From positions 186,001-250,000 of the forward strand of contig CATXID010000003.1 of the NCBI GenBank assembly GCA_958369225.1: a stretch of 64,000 bases of DNA. Direction: 5' to 3'. The position numbers were made by a program, and so were the translations under genes. Shown piece after piece: positions 39,849-48,067 of this stretch. The DNA is from an uncultured Collinsella sp. Its GTDB lineage: Bacteria > Actinomycetota > Coriobacteriia > Coriobacteriales > Coriobacteriaceae. The notes under the pieces are model-generated. The model did no database searches. It was given only the letters and a program-made list of their open reading frames with translations, and was not told the origin of the DNA. How positions within the stretch are numbered: the stretch's first letter is position 1; the number at the start of each line of letters is the position of its first letter.

Positions 39849-41698
39849 GAAAGATCACTCTCCGTATAGGTTCTTTGGTATCCGAGCAAATATAGGCATA
39901 TCCCAACGATTATAGAGGATAGGGTTCCCGCAACCGCCGCCTTGACGACGACCGCGGCCGCAAGGCTGGCAATTTCCATATGGTGTGCAAGACAGAGCGA
40001 CGCCGCGGAGCCTATTCCGCAGCCGGCGATGGCAGCGATTGCAGTCAGGTTCGAGCCCTGCTCGGCACGCTTGGCATGGGCGTTGAGCAGCAGAGATGTC
40101 AATGCAGCTGTCGCCGCGACGAGCACAACGGCAGCCCAGAAGAGCATGTCTCCCAGCGCTGCGGCAACATTGCCGAGCCCCAGCACGCCTCCGGCAGAAA
40201 GCGCAGCCGTAGCCAGGCGGCCAAAAAGCGCGCCCATCCCCGTGGCGGCCGCGGCGCTTGCCGGGCCGAGCCAAAAGGCCGCGATGCCGGCGGCGACCCC
40301 GGCGGCAAGGAGGGCGTCGCCCGTTAGACAGCCAAGTGCCACCGCGCAGGTGAGCACGGCGCTCGCGGCGGCCTCGGTGCGGCCCCAGGTGATCCACCAA
40401 CCGGACATGGCGGCGGCAAAGAGCACCGCGACGGGCAGCATCGACAGGATGCCCTGCGCCTGCATGGTGGCGTTGGCCATAAGTACCAAAAAGCCCACGG
40501 CCGAGATAGCCGAGCCAATCTGCGGGGCCAGGCCGGCGGCCGCGCCAATCGCGATGGCCGCGGCAATAAGTCCGGGAAGCGCCGCGACGCCAGCCGTTTG
40601 CATCAGCAAAAAGCTAAAGGCACCACACGCTAGCGCCGAGATGGCGCGCATGGTGTAATCGCGCGCGTGGCTCCAGCGCGTACCGGCCCAGCCGAGTGCG
40701 GGGTCGATCTCGATGGTGTCGTCCTCATAGGGCAACGATTCGATATCGTCTGCCGCGCGCTCGTCATCCGACAGCTCGCCCACCATCTGCTCCAGGCTGC
40801 GACGGCCCTCGCGCACGCTGCCCAAGCCGGCGAGCAACTGGTCGCAAAATGCCTCGATGCTGTTGGGGCGGTCTTGCGGCATGGGGGAGAGGGCGCTCAT
40901 GAGCGCAGCCTCGGCTCCCGGGGGAAAGTGCGGGATGAGCTCGCTGGGGTAGGTGGCACCGCCGATGATACGGCCGAGCGAGTCGCCGGGCGTGGCGGCC
41001 ATAAAGGGGGCGCTGCCGCACAGGCCCTCGTAGATCACACAAGCGAGGGCAAAGACATCGGCGCGCTCGTCAACCGTGCCAGTCTCGATGTCGAGCTGCT
41101 CGGGCGGCATGTAGCCGATGGTGCCGCCGCGCGAGCCGCCAAAGCCGCCGGCAGACGACAGCCGCGCCATGCCAAAGTCGGTGAGCTTTACATTGCCCGA
41201 GTGGTCGATGAGCACGTTGGCGGGCTTAATATCCAGGTGGAGCACGCCGTTGCTATGGGCGAAGGTGAGCGCCTGGCCCAGCGCGTCGGCAATGGCCGCC
41301 GCCTCGTCAAAGGTGAGCGAATGGCCGTCCACGCGTTGCAAAAACTCGGCCAGCGACATGCCGTCGACATATTCCATGACGAGGTAGGCATAGGCGGTAT
41401 CGTGCGTAAAGTCGATAACCTGCACGATATTGGGATGTTGAAGCATGGCGGCGGTGTGTGCCTCGCGCAGGACATCCATGATGTCGCTGGCGGGCATGCC
41501 GGCGCCGTTGATAAGGGGGATGCGCTTAATGGCGACGCGGCGGCGCAGGTGCGTGTCGCGGCAGATCTCGATGGAGCCAAAACCGCCGGTCGCAAGCGTC
41601 TCGAGCGGCTGGTACCGCTTGAGCAGCTCGCGAGAGCTGGTGCCCTCCAAGGGAACGTCCGGCGAGAACCGGGCGGTATGTTGCGAGAAAAGCGGCAT
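39845..41698 (-). CDS. Ser/Thr kinase with polytopic membrane C-terminus
   Basis: A 617-residue protein. The kinase domain (about 28-290) has LATGGFGSIEI, the lysine in VAIKRIP, a catalytic loop HLDIKPANVL and DFGMARL. Here the usual HRD arginine is Leu, making it a non-RD kinase. From about 355 to the end there are roughly nine to ten hydrophobic spans instead of a sensor domain. Start codons TTG at 41704 and ATG at 41698 are both possible; ATG is preferred with GAGGG upstream. It opens the operon and occupies the place where other actinobacteria have pknA, but the membrane part is different. Confidence 0.9.
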   Translation of the reverse strand: MPLFSQHTARFSPDVPLEGTSSRELLKRYQPLETLATGGFGSIEICRDTHLRRRVAIKRIPLINGAGMPASDIMDVLREAHTAAMLQHPNIVQVIDFTHDTAYAYLVMEYVDGMSLAEFLQRVDGHSLTFDEAAAIADALGQALTFAHSNGVLHLDIKPANVLIDHSGNVKLTDFGMARLSSAGGFGGSRGGTIGYMPPEQLDIETGTVDERADVFALACVIYEGLCGSAPFMAATPGDSLGRIIGGATYPSELIPHFPPGAEAALMSALSPMPQDRPNSIEAFCDQLLAGLGSVREGRRSLEQMVGELSDDERAADDIESLPYEDDTIEIDPALGWAGTRWSHARDYTMRAISALACGAFSFLLMQTAGVAALPGLIAAAIAIGAAAGLAPQIGSAISAVGFLVLMANATMQAQGILSMLPVAVLFAAAMSGWWITWGRTEAAASAVLTCAVALGCLTGDALLAAGVAAGIAAFWLGPASAAAATGMGALFGRLATAALSAGGVLGLGNVAAALGDMLFWAAVVLVAATAALTSLLLNAHAKRAEQGSNLTAIAAIAGCGIGSAASLCLAHHMEIASLAAAVVVKAAVAGTLSSIIVGICLYLLGYQRTYTESDLS

Positions 41699-41839
41699 GG
41701 CCAACCCTCGTGCGTTTAAAGTTCGTTTGCGAGCGGCGGGCCGGAGTCAAGCCGTTCGCGGTGGCATAGATGCTGCTAGTTTAGCACGCTCGGGCGCATG
41801 GTGAAGGTAGCGGGGCGAGGTGGCCTGTCTGACTTGACC

Positions 41840-42556
41840 TTAGCGCTTCTTCTTGTTCTTCTTCTGCTTGCGCTGCTTGCCCTTGGTCTCCTGGGGCTTG
41901 TCGCCCTGTTTGGCTTCGGCAGCGGCCTTTTCGGCCTTCATCTTCTTGCGTTTGGTCTCGATGCGCAGCTTTTTGTTGATGCGCGCCTTGAGGAAGGAGC
42001 CAAACTGCTCGGCATCGCCGCGGATAAAGGTGTCCTTGGGAATCGTCACGCCCTGGTCGGCGAACATGGCCACAAAGATGCGCTCGCCGTCGAGCACGTG
42101 GTCGAGCTTCTCAAACGGGAAGAACTGCGACTTGCCGCTCTTGCCCCAGACCATCAGGCCGTCCTCGTTGGCGGCGACGCGGCGGTAACGGCCGCCCATG
42201 GACTCGTCTGCCTCGACGGCTTCGATAAAGTCGCGCGCGAGCGAATGGTGCAGATTTTTGCTCCACCAGGCCAAAAAGGCGCCGAACACGATCAGGACGA
42301 CGCCGAACTTGATCCAGTTGCCGCCGGCCACCAGCATGCCGATGCCGATGAGCGCGGCAATTGCCGAGGCGACATACAGCGAGCCGCGACGCCTGGGCGA
42401 GGCGACCAGGCGCGCAAAGTCGGTGACGAGGTCGTTTTCGTACTGATACTCGTTGAGGTACAGAATGCCGTTGTCGGCTGCGGCCTGCTCCTCGAGCGCG
42501 ACCTCGACCTGGTCGGCTGCTTCGGAGGGAACGAGGTTGCTCTCTGCGTCTGCCAT
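41840..42556 (-). CDS. Two-span membrane protein, YcxB-like
   Basis: A 238-residue protein. An acidic N-terminus (1-50) precedes two spans (about 58-98, YVASAIAALIGIGMLVAGG and FGVVLIVFGAFLAWW). A cytoplasmic domain (about 105-195) resembles the YcxB type (EDGLMVWGKSGKSQFFPFEKL, then FIRGDAEQFGSFLKARI). A very basic Lys/Arg tail (about 200-238) ends the protein. It diverges from dnaX. The function is unknown; the family match is by layout. Confidence 0.72.
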   Translation of the reverse strand: MADAESNLVPSEAADQVEVALEEQAAADNGILYLNEYQYENDLVTDFARLVASPRRRGSLYVASAIAALIGIGMLVAGGNWIKFGVVLIVFGAFLAWWSKNLHHSLARDFIEAVEADESMGGRYRRVAANEDGLMVWGKSGKSQFFPFEKLDHVLDGERIFVAMFADQGVTIPKDTFIRGDAEQFGSFLKARINKKLRIETKRKKMKAEKAAAEAKQGDKPQETKGKQRKQKKNKKKR

Positions 42557-42671
42557 GCTCTTTGGACTCCTATCGCGGCGGGCTCGCCGTACGGGTTATT
42601 ATGAATGCAGTATGCCGTGCGACCGCATGGCCGCCGCGGCAACAAGACTCAGTATACCCGGGGGAGCACCC

Positions 42672-45149
42672 ATGGAATCGTTGTACCGAAAGTATCGCCC
42701 GCTCACCTTCGACTCCGTGGTGGGCCAGCAGCATATCGTCTCGACGCTCGAGCACGCCATTACCGAGGGGCGCCTGTCCCACGCGTACCTGTTTTGCGGT
42801 CCGCGCGGCACGGGCAAGACCACCATGGCGCGCATTCTTGCCAAGGCGCTGCTCTGCCGCAATGCCGAGGCGGCGCGCGCCGAGGGCGCGAGCGGCTGCA
42901 TGCCCGACGGCACCTGTGAGGAGTGCGAGCTCATCGCCGAGGGCAACCACCCAGACGTCTACGAGCTCGATGCCGCAAGCCGTACCGGCGTAGACAATGT
43001 GCGCGAGGAAATCATCAACTCCGTCAACTTTGCCCCGGTGCGCGGCAAGTACAAGATCTATATCATCGACGAGGTCCACATGCTCACGACGGCGGCGTTT
43101 AACGCGCTGCTCAAGACGCTCGAGGAGCCGCCGGCACACGTGATCTTTGTGCTGTGTACCACCGACCCGCAAAAGATTCTGGAAACCATCCTCTCGCGCT
43201 GCCAGCGCTTCGATTTCCACCGCATCGGCAACGAGGATATCGAGCGCCGCCTGGCATACGTGTGCGAGCAGGAGGGCTTCGATTACGACGATGAGGCGTT
43301 GGCTATCGTGGCGCGCCATGCCAAGGGCGGCATGCGCGACGCGCTCTCCACGCTGGAACAGCTGAGCGTCTTTGGCAACGGCACCGTGCATGCGGACGAT
43401 GCCCGCTCGCTTTTGGGCGAGGTTTCGGACCAGATTCTGGGCGAGTTTGCGCGCGCCATTGCCGATCGTGATGTCGCCGATCTGTATGGGCTTATTCGCG
43501 CGCAGGTCGAGGAAGGCAACGATCTGCTGGAACTGACGCGCGACCTGGTGGCGCACGTGCGCGACGTGTATGTTGCCTGCGTCGCCGGCGCCCGTGCCGA
43601 GCTGTTTGAGGGCGGGGCCGAACAGGCCGAGGCGCTTGCTGCTGAGGCCGCTGCCTTTGGCGAGCATCCTGCCGACCGCCTTGCCCGTGTGCTGACGGTG
43701 CTTGACGATGCCGCACTGGAGATGAGGGGCGCGAGCGACGTACGTCTGGTGCTCGAGATCGCCTGCACGCGTCTGGCACGTCCTGAGGCTGATTTAACGA
43801 TTGAGGCATTGGCCGAGCGTGTAGCACGCCTGGAGGCCATGGTTGCCAACGGCGCCGTGCCGGCGAGCGTGGCTGCTGCTCAAGCGAGTGCGTCTGCGGC
43901 TGTCGTGGCTGCACCTGCGACGACACAGCAACCGACGCTGATCTCGGGTGCCCGAGCTGCTACTCCTGCGGCGACCGCCGCCCCCGCTGCTACGTCCGCG
44001 CATCAGGGTGGCATGCCTTGGGACCGCGGCGCTGCTGTTCCAACTGCCCAGCCTGCGCCCAAGTCCGCGGCTCCGGCTCTCGCGCCCAAACCTGTAACGC
44101 CTGCACCTCAACCCGTTACGGCTCCGGCTCCCGCGCCTGCTGCGTCGACCGTGCCGGTGTCCAAGCCCAACACTGCCGCTCAGGTTGCTGCTGCCGGCGC
44201 CGCCGAGACCCCCGCGGTCGAGGATGCCGGTGAGCTCCAGCGCAAATGGGCCGAGGTCGTCGAACGCGTCAAGGCTCGTCAGGCCTCCTACGCAGGGCTT
44301 TTGCTCAACGCCCGCGCCACAGCAGATGACGGCTCCAAGCTCACGGTTTCGTTCCCCGCGGGCTCGACCTTTGCCATCAAGATGCTCGGACGCGCCGACA
44401 CGCAGTCGGTAGTCCTGCCGACGGTCTGCGCGGTCTTCGGTCGTCGCACCGTCGACTATGTCCTGGATGGGGGTGGCACGCCGGCTCCTCAACATGAGGA
44501 GCATTCTCCATCTGCACGGGCTGCGGCATCTGCGGACCCGCAACCCGTGTCCTCGGCGGTCCCTGCATCCTCGAGTGTCAGCGCGACGCAGCCAAAAGCG
44601 GTACCGGTAGCGGCACCGACCCCGTCGGCGCCTGAACCCGCTGCGCCCAAACCGGCTGCTCCGGCGCCCGCGCCCAAGCCCGTCTCGCCCGCGCCTGCGC
44701 CCAAGTCATCCGACCTGGCCAAGGCCCCCTGGCTGCGCTCCGATAACCCCGCCGGCGCTCCTGCCACGGGTAAGCTCCCGACCGAGCCCGCACCCCGAGC
44801 GCCCGAGCGCGCGTCCGCTCCCACGGCTCAGCCCGCCGCGTCGTCTGCGCCGTGGGAATCCGAGCAGGTTCCCTACGACGATGCCATGGTCGGCGGTTTT
44901 GCTGCCGATGCCGGCGGGGACGATCTGCCCCCGTTCGACGTGCCGGGTGCGGCGTCCGCGCCCAAGCCCGCTGCAACTGCCCCCAAAGAGGAGGGCGCTC
45001 CTGCAGCTCCCTGGGAGTCCAACCCCGGCGCGGGCAGCCCTTTCGGCCATCAAGGCGCAGCCCCAAGCATCCCGCAGACCGAGGACGAGGCCAAAGCCCT
45101 CATCCGCAACGTCTTTGGCCAGGCCACCATCTTCAAGCCGGTGGAGTAA
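42672..45149 (+). CDS. dnaX: DNA polymerase III gamma/tau subunit
   Basis: This is the clamp-loader ATPase that assembles the replisome. Of 825 residues, the first ~370 are the conserved part: MESLYRKYRPLTFDSVVGQQH, Walker A GPRGTGKTTMARILAKAL, the zinc-binding Cys set (C-x-n-CMPDGTCEEC), Walker B IYIIDEVHML and the SRC box LSRCQRFDFHRI. Domain III follows to about 370. The rest is a long Ala/Pro-rich tau-like linker with one folded block (about 525-600) and a conserved C-terminal end. GGGGGAGC precedes the ATG at 42672. No ribosomal frameshift signal was clear, so one long tau form is likely. Confidence 0.96.
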   Translation: MESLYRKYRPLTFDSVVGQQHIVSTLEHAITEGRLSHAYLFCGPRGTGKTTMARILAKALLCRNAEAARAEGASGCMPDGTCEECELIAEGNHPDVYELDAASRTGVDNVREEIINSVNFAPVRGKYKIYIIDEVHMLTTAAFNALLKTLEEPPAHVIFVLCTTDPQKILETILSRCQRFDFHRIGNEDIERRLAYVCEQEGFDYDDEALAIVARHAKGGMRDALSTLEQLSVFGNGTVHADDARSLLGEVSDQILGEFARAIADRDVADLYGLIRAQVEEGNDLLELTRDLVAHVRDVYVACVAGARAELFEGGAEQAEALAAEAAAFGEHPADRLARVLTVLDDAALEMRGASDVRLVLEIACTRLARPEADLTIEALAERVARLEAMVANGAVPASVAAAQASASAAVVAAPATTQQPTLISGARAATPAATAAPAATSAHQGGMPWDRGAAVPTAQPAPKSAAPALAPKPVTPAPQPVTAPAPAPAASTVPVSKPNTAAQVAAAGAAETPAVEDAGELQRKWAEVVERVKARQASYAGLLLNARATADDGSKLTVSFPAGSTFAIKMLGRADTQSVVLPTVCAVFGRRTVDYVLDGGGTPAPQHEEHSPSARAAASADPQPVSSAVPASSSVSATQPKAVPVAAPTPSAPEPAAPKPAAPAPAPKPVSPAPAPKSSDLAKAPWLRSDNPAGAPATGKLPTEPAPRAPERASAPTAQPAASSAPWESEQVPYDDAMVGGFAADAGGDDLPPFDVPGAASAPKPAATAPKEEGAPAAPWESNPGAGSPFGHQGAAPSIPQTEDEAKALIRNVFGQATIFKPVE

Positions 45150-45170
45150 CCGTGCGGGCGGGCATACTGC

Positions 45171-45644
45171 TCACGAAGAGGTCTCTTTGCCCGGGCGCAT
45201 CTGTATTTCGGACATGTGTAGTGTGGTGCCGCGTATATCGCATTCGAGCAGACAGGCGCGTGACGGTTGGCCTAGGATGCTGAGGTCGATACGATACGTC
45301 GCGTGGCTGTCCGTGTGCTCGACTTGCTCGGCGTTGACGGTTGCTCCGATTGTCAATAAAGAGCCCGGTTCGGCATCGACAATCTTGAAGTCCTTTATCT
45401 TGACCTTGAGCTCTTGGTAGAGGGACGGGCTGTTGTAGTAAACAGTTCGGGTTCCATCGGTGCACTCATCGGTCGCTTCCCATTTGACGACGGGCTGGTC
45501 CGAGCTGGCTACCAGCAGTTCTGCTCCAAAGGCTATGGCATGGGTGATGACAACCAGCAATGCCCAGCCGACAAAGAGGTAGAGAACCACATATGCAACG
45601 GGGTGTTTTGAGCGGATGTTTTGGAGCGCGTCGGGGGCATTCAT
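45171..45644 (-). CDS. Single-span membrane protein of unknown function
   Basis: A 157-residue protein with one N-terminal span (about 16-45, AYVVLYLFVGWALLVVITHA). The outside beta-rich domain has three cysteines (DECTDG, CLLEC) and reads like a small extracellular sandwich. I do not recognise the family. GGAGGTG lies just before the ATG. It is convergent with dnaX; the two end 21 bases apart. Confidence 0.7.
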   Translation of the reverse strand: MNAPDALQNIRSKHPVAYVVLYLFVGWALLVVITHAIAFGAELLVASSDQPVVKWEATDECTDGTRTVYYNSPSLYQELKVKIKDFKIVDAEPGSLLTIGATVNAEQVEHTDSHATYRIDLSILGQPSRACLLECDIRGTTLHMSEIQMRPGKETSS

Positions 45645-45984
45645 GGGGCACCTCCAAATTGCTATCTATGGCAATCAGATTATACCCCGCCGTCATGCGC
45701 GCCACCCCGAGCAGCGGTCCGGCATTTTGCTATCTAGCTGGATGCAGAAAATGCCGGGTTCCGGCTCTACAAGATTTAGCTTTCGATATTATGCAGATGC
45801 GAATTATTCAACTTTGCATTATCTTTGGGCGCGGCTTGCACTCCAGGACATGTATATCGACTGAGGTAACACGTCCGCCCCGCTCGCTGGCCTCGCGCCG
45901 TGGTACGATTTTTAAGTTTGAAAGTCCCGCCGCGTCCCGGCTGCCCTTGCAGCTCGGCGTGCGGCCGCACGTAAAGGAGCCATC
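45645..45984. other. Gap between the divergent genes at 45644 and 45985
   Basis: No gene seen. It holds a hairpin CCGGCATTTT (45720-45729) / AAAATGCCGG (45748-45757) and an AT-rich stretch 45770-45830 that probably carries the ybaB-recR promoter. AAAGGAG precedes ybaB. I looked for a signal-recognition RNA here and found none. Confidence 0.5.
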
Positions 45985-46305
45985 ATGGCCGGTATGAACA
46001 TGCAGCAGATGATGAAGCAGGCCCGCAAGATGCAGGAGCAGCTTGCCGCCGCGCAGGAGAACCTCAAGTCCCAGACCGTCGACGCCTCTGCCGGCGGCGG
46101 CATGGTCAAGGTGACCGTCAACGGCGAGATGGAGCTCGTCAACCTCACCATCGATCCCGATGCCCTCGATCCCGAGGACGTCGATATGCTGCAGGACATG
46201 ATCATGGCTGCTGTCAACGAGGCCGTCCGCGGCGTCAACGAGCTCGCCAACAAGCAGATGGGCGCCATCACCGGCGGCCTCAACATCCCGGGCATGCCGT
46301 TCTAA
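45985..46305 (+). CDS. ybaB: YbaB/EbfC nucleoid-associated protein
   Basis: A 106-residue DNA-binding protein that forms tweezers-like dimers and usually sits between dnaX and recR, as here. It starts MAGMNMQQMMKQARKMQEQLA, the family's coiled N-terminus (core MQQMMKQARKMQEQL). The beta part (VEASAGGGMVKVTVNGEMEL-like, with GGGMVKVTVNGEMEL) and LTIDPDALDPEDVDMLQDMI-type segment (core IDPDALDPEDVDMLQD) are typical. Confidence 0.95.
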   Translation: MAGMNMQQMMKQARKMQEQLAAAQENLKSQTVDASAGGGMVKVTVNGEMELVNLTIDPDALDPEDVDMLQDMIMAAVNEAVRGVNELANKQMGAITGGLNIPGMPF

Positions 46306-46318
46306 GACACGCATATAT

Positions 46319-46915
46319 ATGAGTGCGAATCACAGTCTGCAAAAACTGCTCGATGAGCTGGGTCGTCTGCCGGGCATTGGTCCCAAGTCGGCCCAGCGCA
46401 TCGCCTATTACCTGCTCGAGGCCGATGCCGAGGAGGCCCGCCGCCTGGCCGAGGCCATCCTGGAGGTCAAGCAGGAGGTCCACTTTTGCAGCCGCTGCTT
46501 TAACTACGCCACGGCCGACGAGTGCTCCATCTGCCAGGACCCGATGCGCGATACCACTCGCATTTGCGTGGTGGGCGAGCCGCGCGACGTCCAGGCAATC
46601 GAACGCACGGGCAGCTACCATGGCCTGTACCATGTGCTGGGCGGCGTGATCAGCCCCATGGACAAGATCGGTCCCGAGCAGCTGCATATCCGCGAGCTGC
46701 TGGCGCGCCTGGGCCACGAGGACATCCACGAGGTCATTATCGCCACCAACCCCAACATTGAGGGCGAGACCACGGCGAGCTACCTTGCTCGCACCATCAA
46801 GCCATTGGGCGTTGAGGTATCGCGTCTTGCGAGCGGCCTTCCCGTGGGCGGCGACTTGGAGTATGCCGACGAGCTTACGCTTGGCCGCGCTATCGAGGCC
46901 CGCCGCGCGATCTAG
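46319..46915 (+). CDS. recR: Recombination protein RecR
   Basis: RecR joins RecF/RecO in loading RecA at DNA gaps. The 198-residue protein has the helix-hairpin-helix LDELGRLPGIGPKSAQRIAY (core GRLPGIGPKSAQR). A four-Cys zinc finger (CSRCFN, CSICQD) and a Toprim domain with ICVVGEPRDVQAIERTG and ATNPNIEGETTASYL follow. The start at 46319, 13 bases after ybaB, has no clear Shine-Dalgarno sequence, so it may depend on coupling with ybaB translation. Confidence 0.96.
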   Translation: MSANHSLQKLLDELGRLPGIGPKSAQRIAYYLLEADAEEARRLAEAILEVKQEVHFCSRCFNYATADECSICQDPMRDTTRICVVGEPRDVQAIERTGSYHGLYHVLGGVISPMDKIGPEQLHIRELLARLGHEDIHEVIIATNPNIEGETTASYLARTIKPLGVEVSRLASGLPVGGDLEYADELTLGRAIEARRAI

Positions 46916-47119
46916 GCGGTGTCAGCTCCGCGGCATGTTCCGTCGGCCTGCCGCACGGGGCGCTCATAATCGAGCGCGCGTTCATGCATTTGTTGTGCAA
47001 CAAACATGCTTTTCATCCGCTTATCGCGTGGATGGGTCCGCTTGCACCTCGTATTTGCCCATTCGTTGCGCAACCTTTTGGGTTCGCTGATACACTCAAA
47101 TATGGATATGAAAGAATGC

Positions 47120-47144
47120 GCCGCTCCTGAGCGGCGTGTTTTTG
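47120..47144 (+). terminator. Terminator-like hairpin in the leader of the second kinase operon
   Basis: CGCCGCT and AGCGGCG pair around CCTG, followed by TGTTTTTG. It ends about 15 bases before the ATG at 47159 and just before the ribosome site GGAGGAG. It may terminate recR readthrough or attenuate the kinase operon. Confidence 0.6.
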
Positions 47145-47158
47145 TTGGAGGAGAACGC

Positions 47159-48067
47159 ATGCGGCCCGGGGGCACTCAGACAAAGCATGGCGCCACGGTG
47201 CGCATGCGACGCCGGCTGGGCCTGGCGCCTCGGGCGTGTGTGCTGCTGTCTTGCTCGCTCGTGCTGGTCATAGCCGGTGTTTCGGCTTATGGTATGACGG
47301 TGCCGTCCATGGTGCAGGCGCATGCTGCGCGCGAGCTGCATATTGGGCGCAAGGCCAAAAGCGACTTGGGAACGACAACTGGATATGCGTGGGCGAGCGT
47401 GGTCTCGCATGTTGTGTTCGGTGGCGACGATGCGGACAGTCCCGAAACATCGGACAACGAGGTTACGCTGGCAAACGGCAAGACCATCGTGCTCACCAAC
47501 ACCAAGATCATCACGAAGCTTTCCAACAACAGCGTGGCATCTATCGTTAACAAGGCGGAGCAGCAGAAGGAACAGGATACGCAGCAGGCGGGTAAGCCCG
47601 GGGGCTCCGACGGGTCCGGTTCTGGCACCGGTTCGGCGGGCTCGGACGGCGGTTCCGGTTCGGACTCCGCCTCTGGCGGCGGATCTACGAGCGGTGGCTC
47701 GACGGACAGCGGTGCCGGCGGCGACACGAACTCGGACGGCCTCTCGGCTGCCGAGGAGGAGAGTATCCACAGTTGGCTCGTGACCAAATACAACATGCTC
47801 GATGGCTATGTCGCCCGCGCCAATAGCGTGGTGTCGACCTATAACGCCACGGGCGATACCGGACCGTGCGACACCCTGGCGAATGACATGTTTGTCATCC
47901 GTGCCGAGTTCGGTCGACAAAGGTTCTCGACCAAATCTAAGTGGTATCGGCAGTATGCCAATCTGTGGGGCTGCTATACCAACCTGTGTCAATGGGTTGG
48001 GCACTACGGCAACGACGACGTCGCGCTCAACAACTTCAACACCAATGTGGCGGCGATCGCCCTATGA
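47159..48067 (+). CDS. Membrane-anchored protein heading the kinase/FHA operon
   Basis: A 302-residue protein I do not recognise. A basic N-terminus precedes one span (about 28-50, ACVLLSCSLVLVIAGVSAYG). An outside part has Val/Thr-rich strands (NEVTLANGKTIVLTNTKII) and a long Gly/Ser/Asp linker (about 140-205). A helical C-terminal domain (about 205-302) has several Tyr/Trp (KWYRQYANLWGCYTNLCQWVG) and three Cys. GGAGGAG precedes the ATG; an in-frame ATG at 47102 would start within the hairpin region. It overlaps the kinase gene by four bases, so a sensor or substrate role is plausible. Confidence 0.75.
   Translation: MRPGGTQTKHGATVRMRRRLGLAPRACVLLSCSLVLVIAGVSAYGMTVPSMVQAHAARELHIGRKAKSDLGTTTGYAWASVVSHVVFGGDDADSPETSDNEVTLANGKTIVLTNTKIITKLSNNSVASIVNKAEQQKEQDTQQAGKPGGSDGSGSGTGSAGSDGGSGSDSASGGGSTSGGSTDSGAGGDTNSDGLSAAEEESIHSWLVTKYNMLDGYVARANSVVSTYNATGDTGPCDTLANDMFVIRAEFGRQRFSTKSKWYRQYANLWGCYTNLCQWVGHYGNDDVALNNFNTNVAAIAL

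Noticed and set aside
45645..45984. SRP RNA gene near dnaX/recR, as in some Firmicutes
   Set aside because: No GGAA-tetraloop hairpin of the SRP type is present; only an unrelated hairpin is seen.
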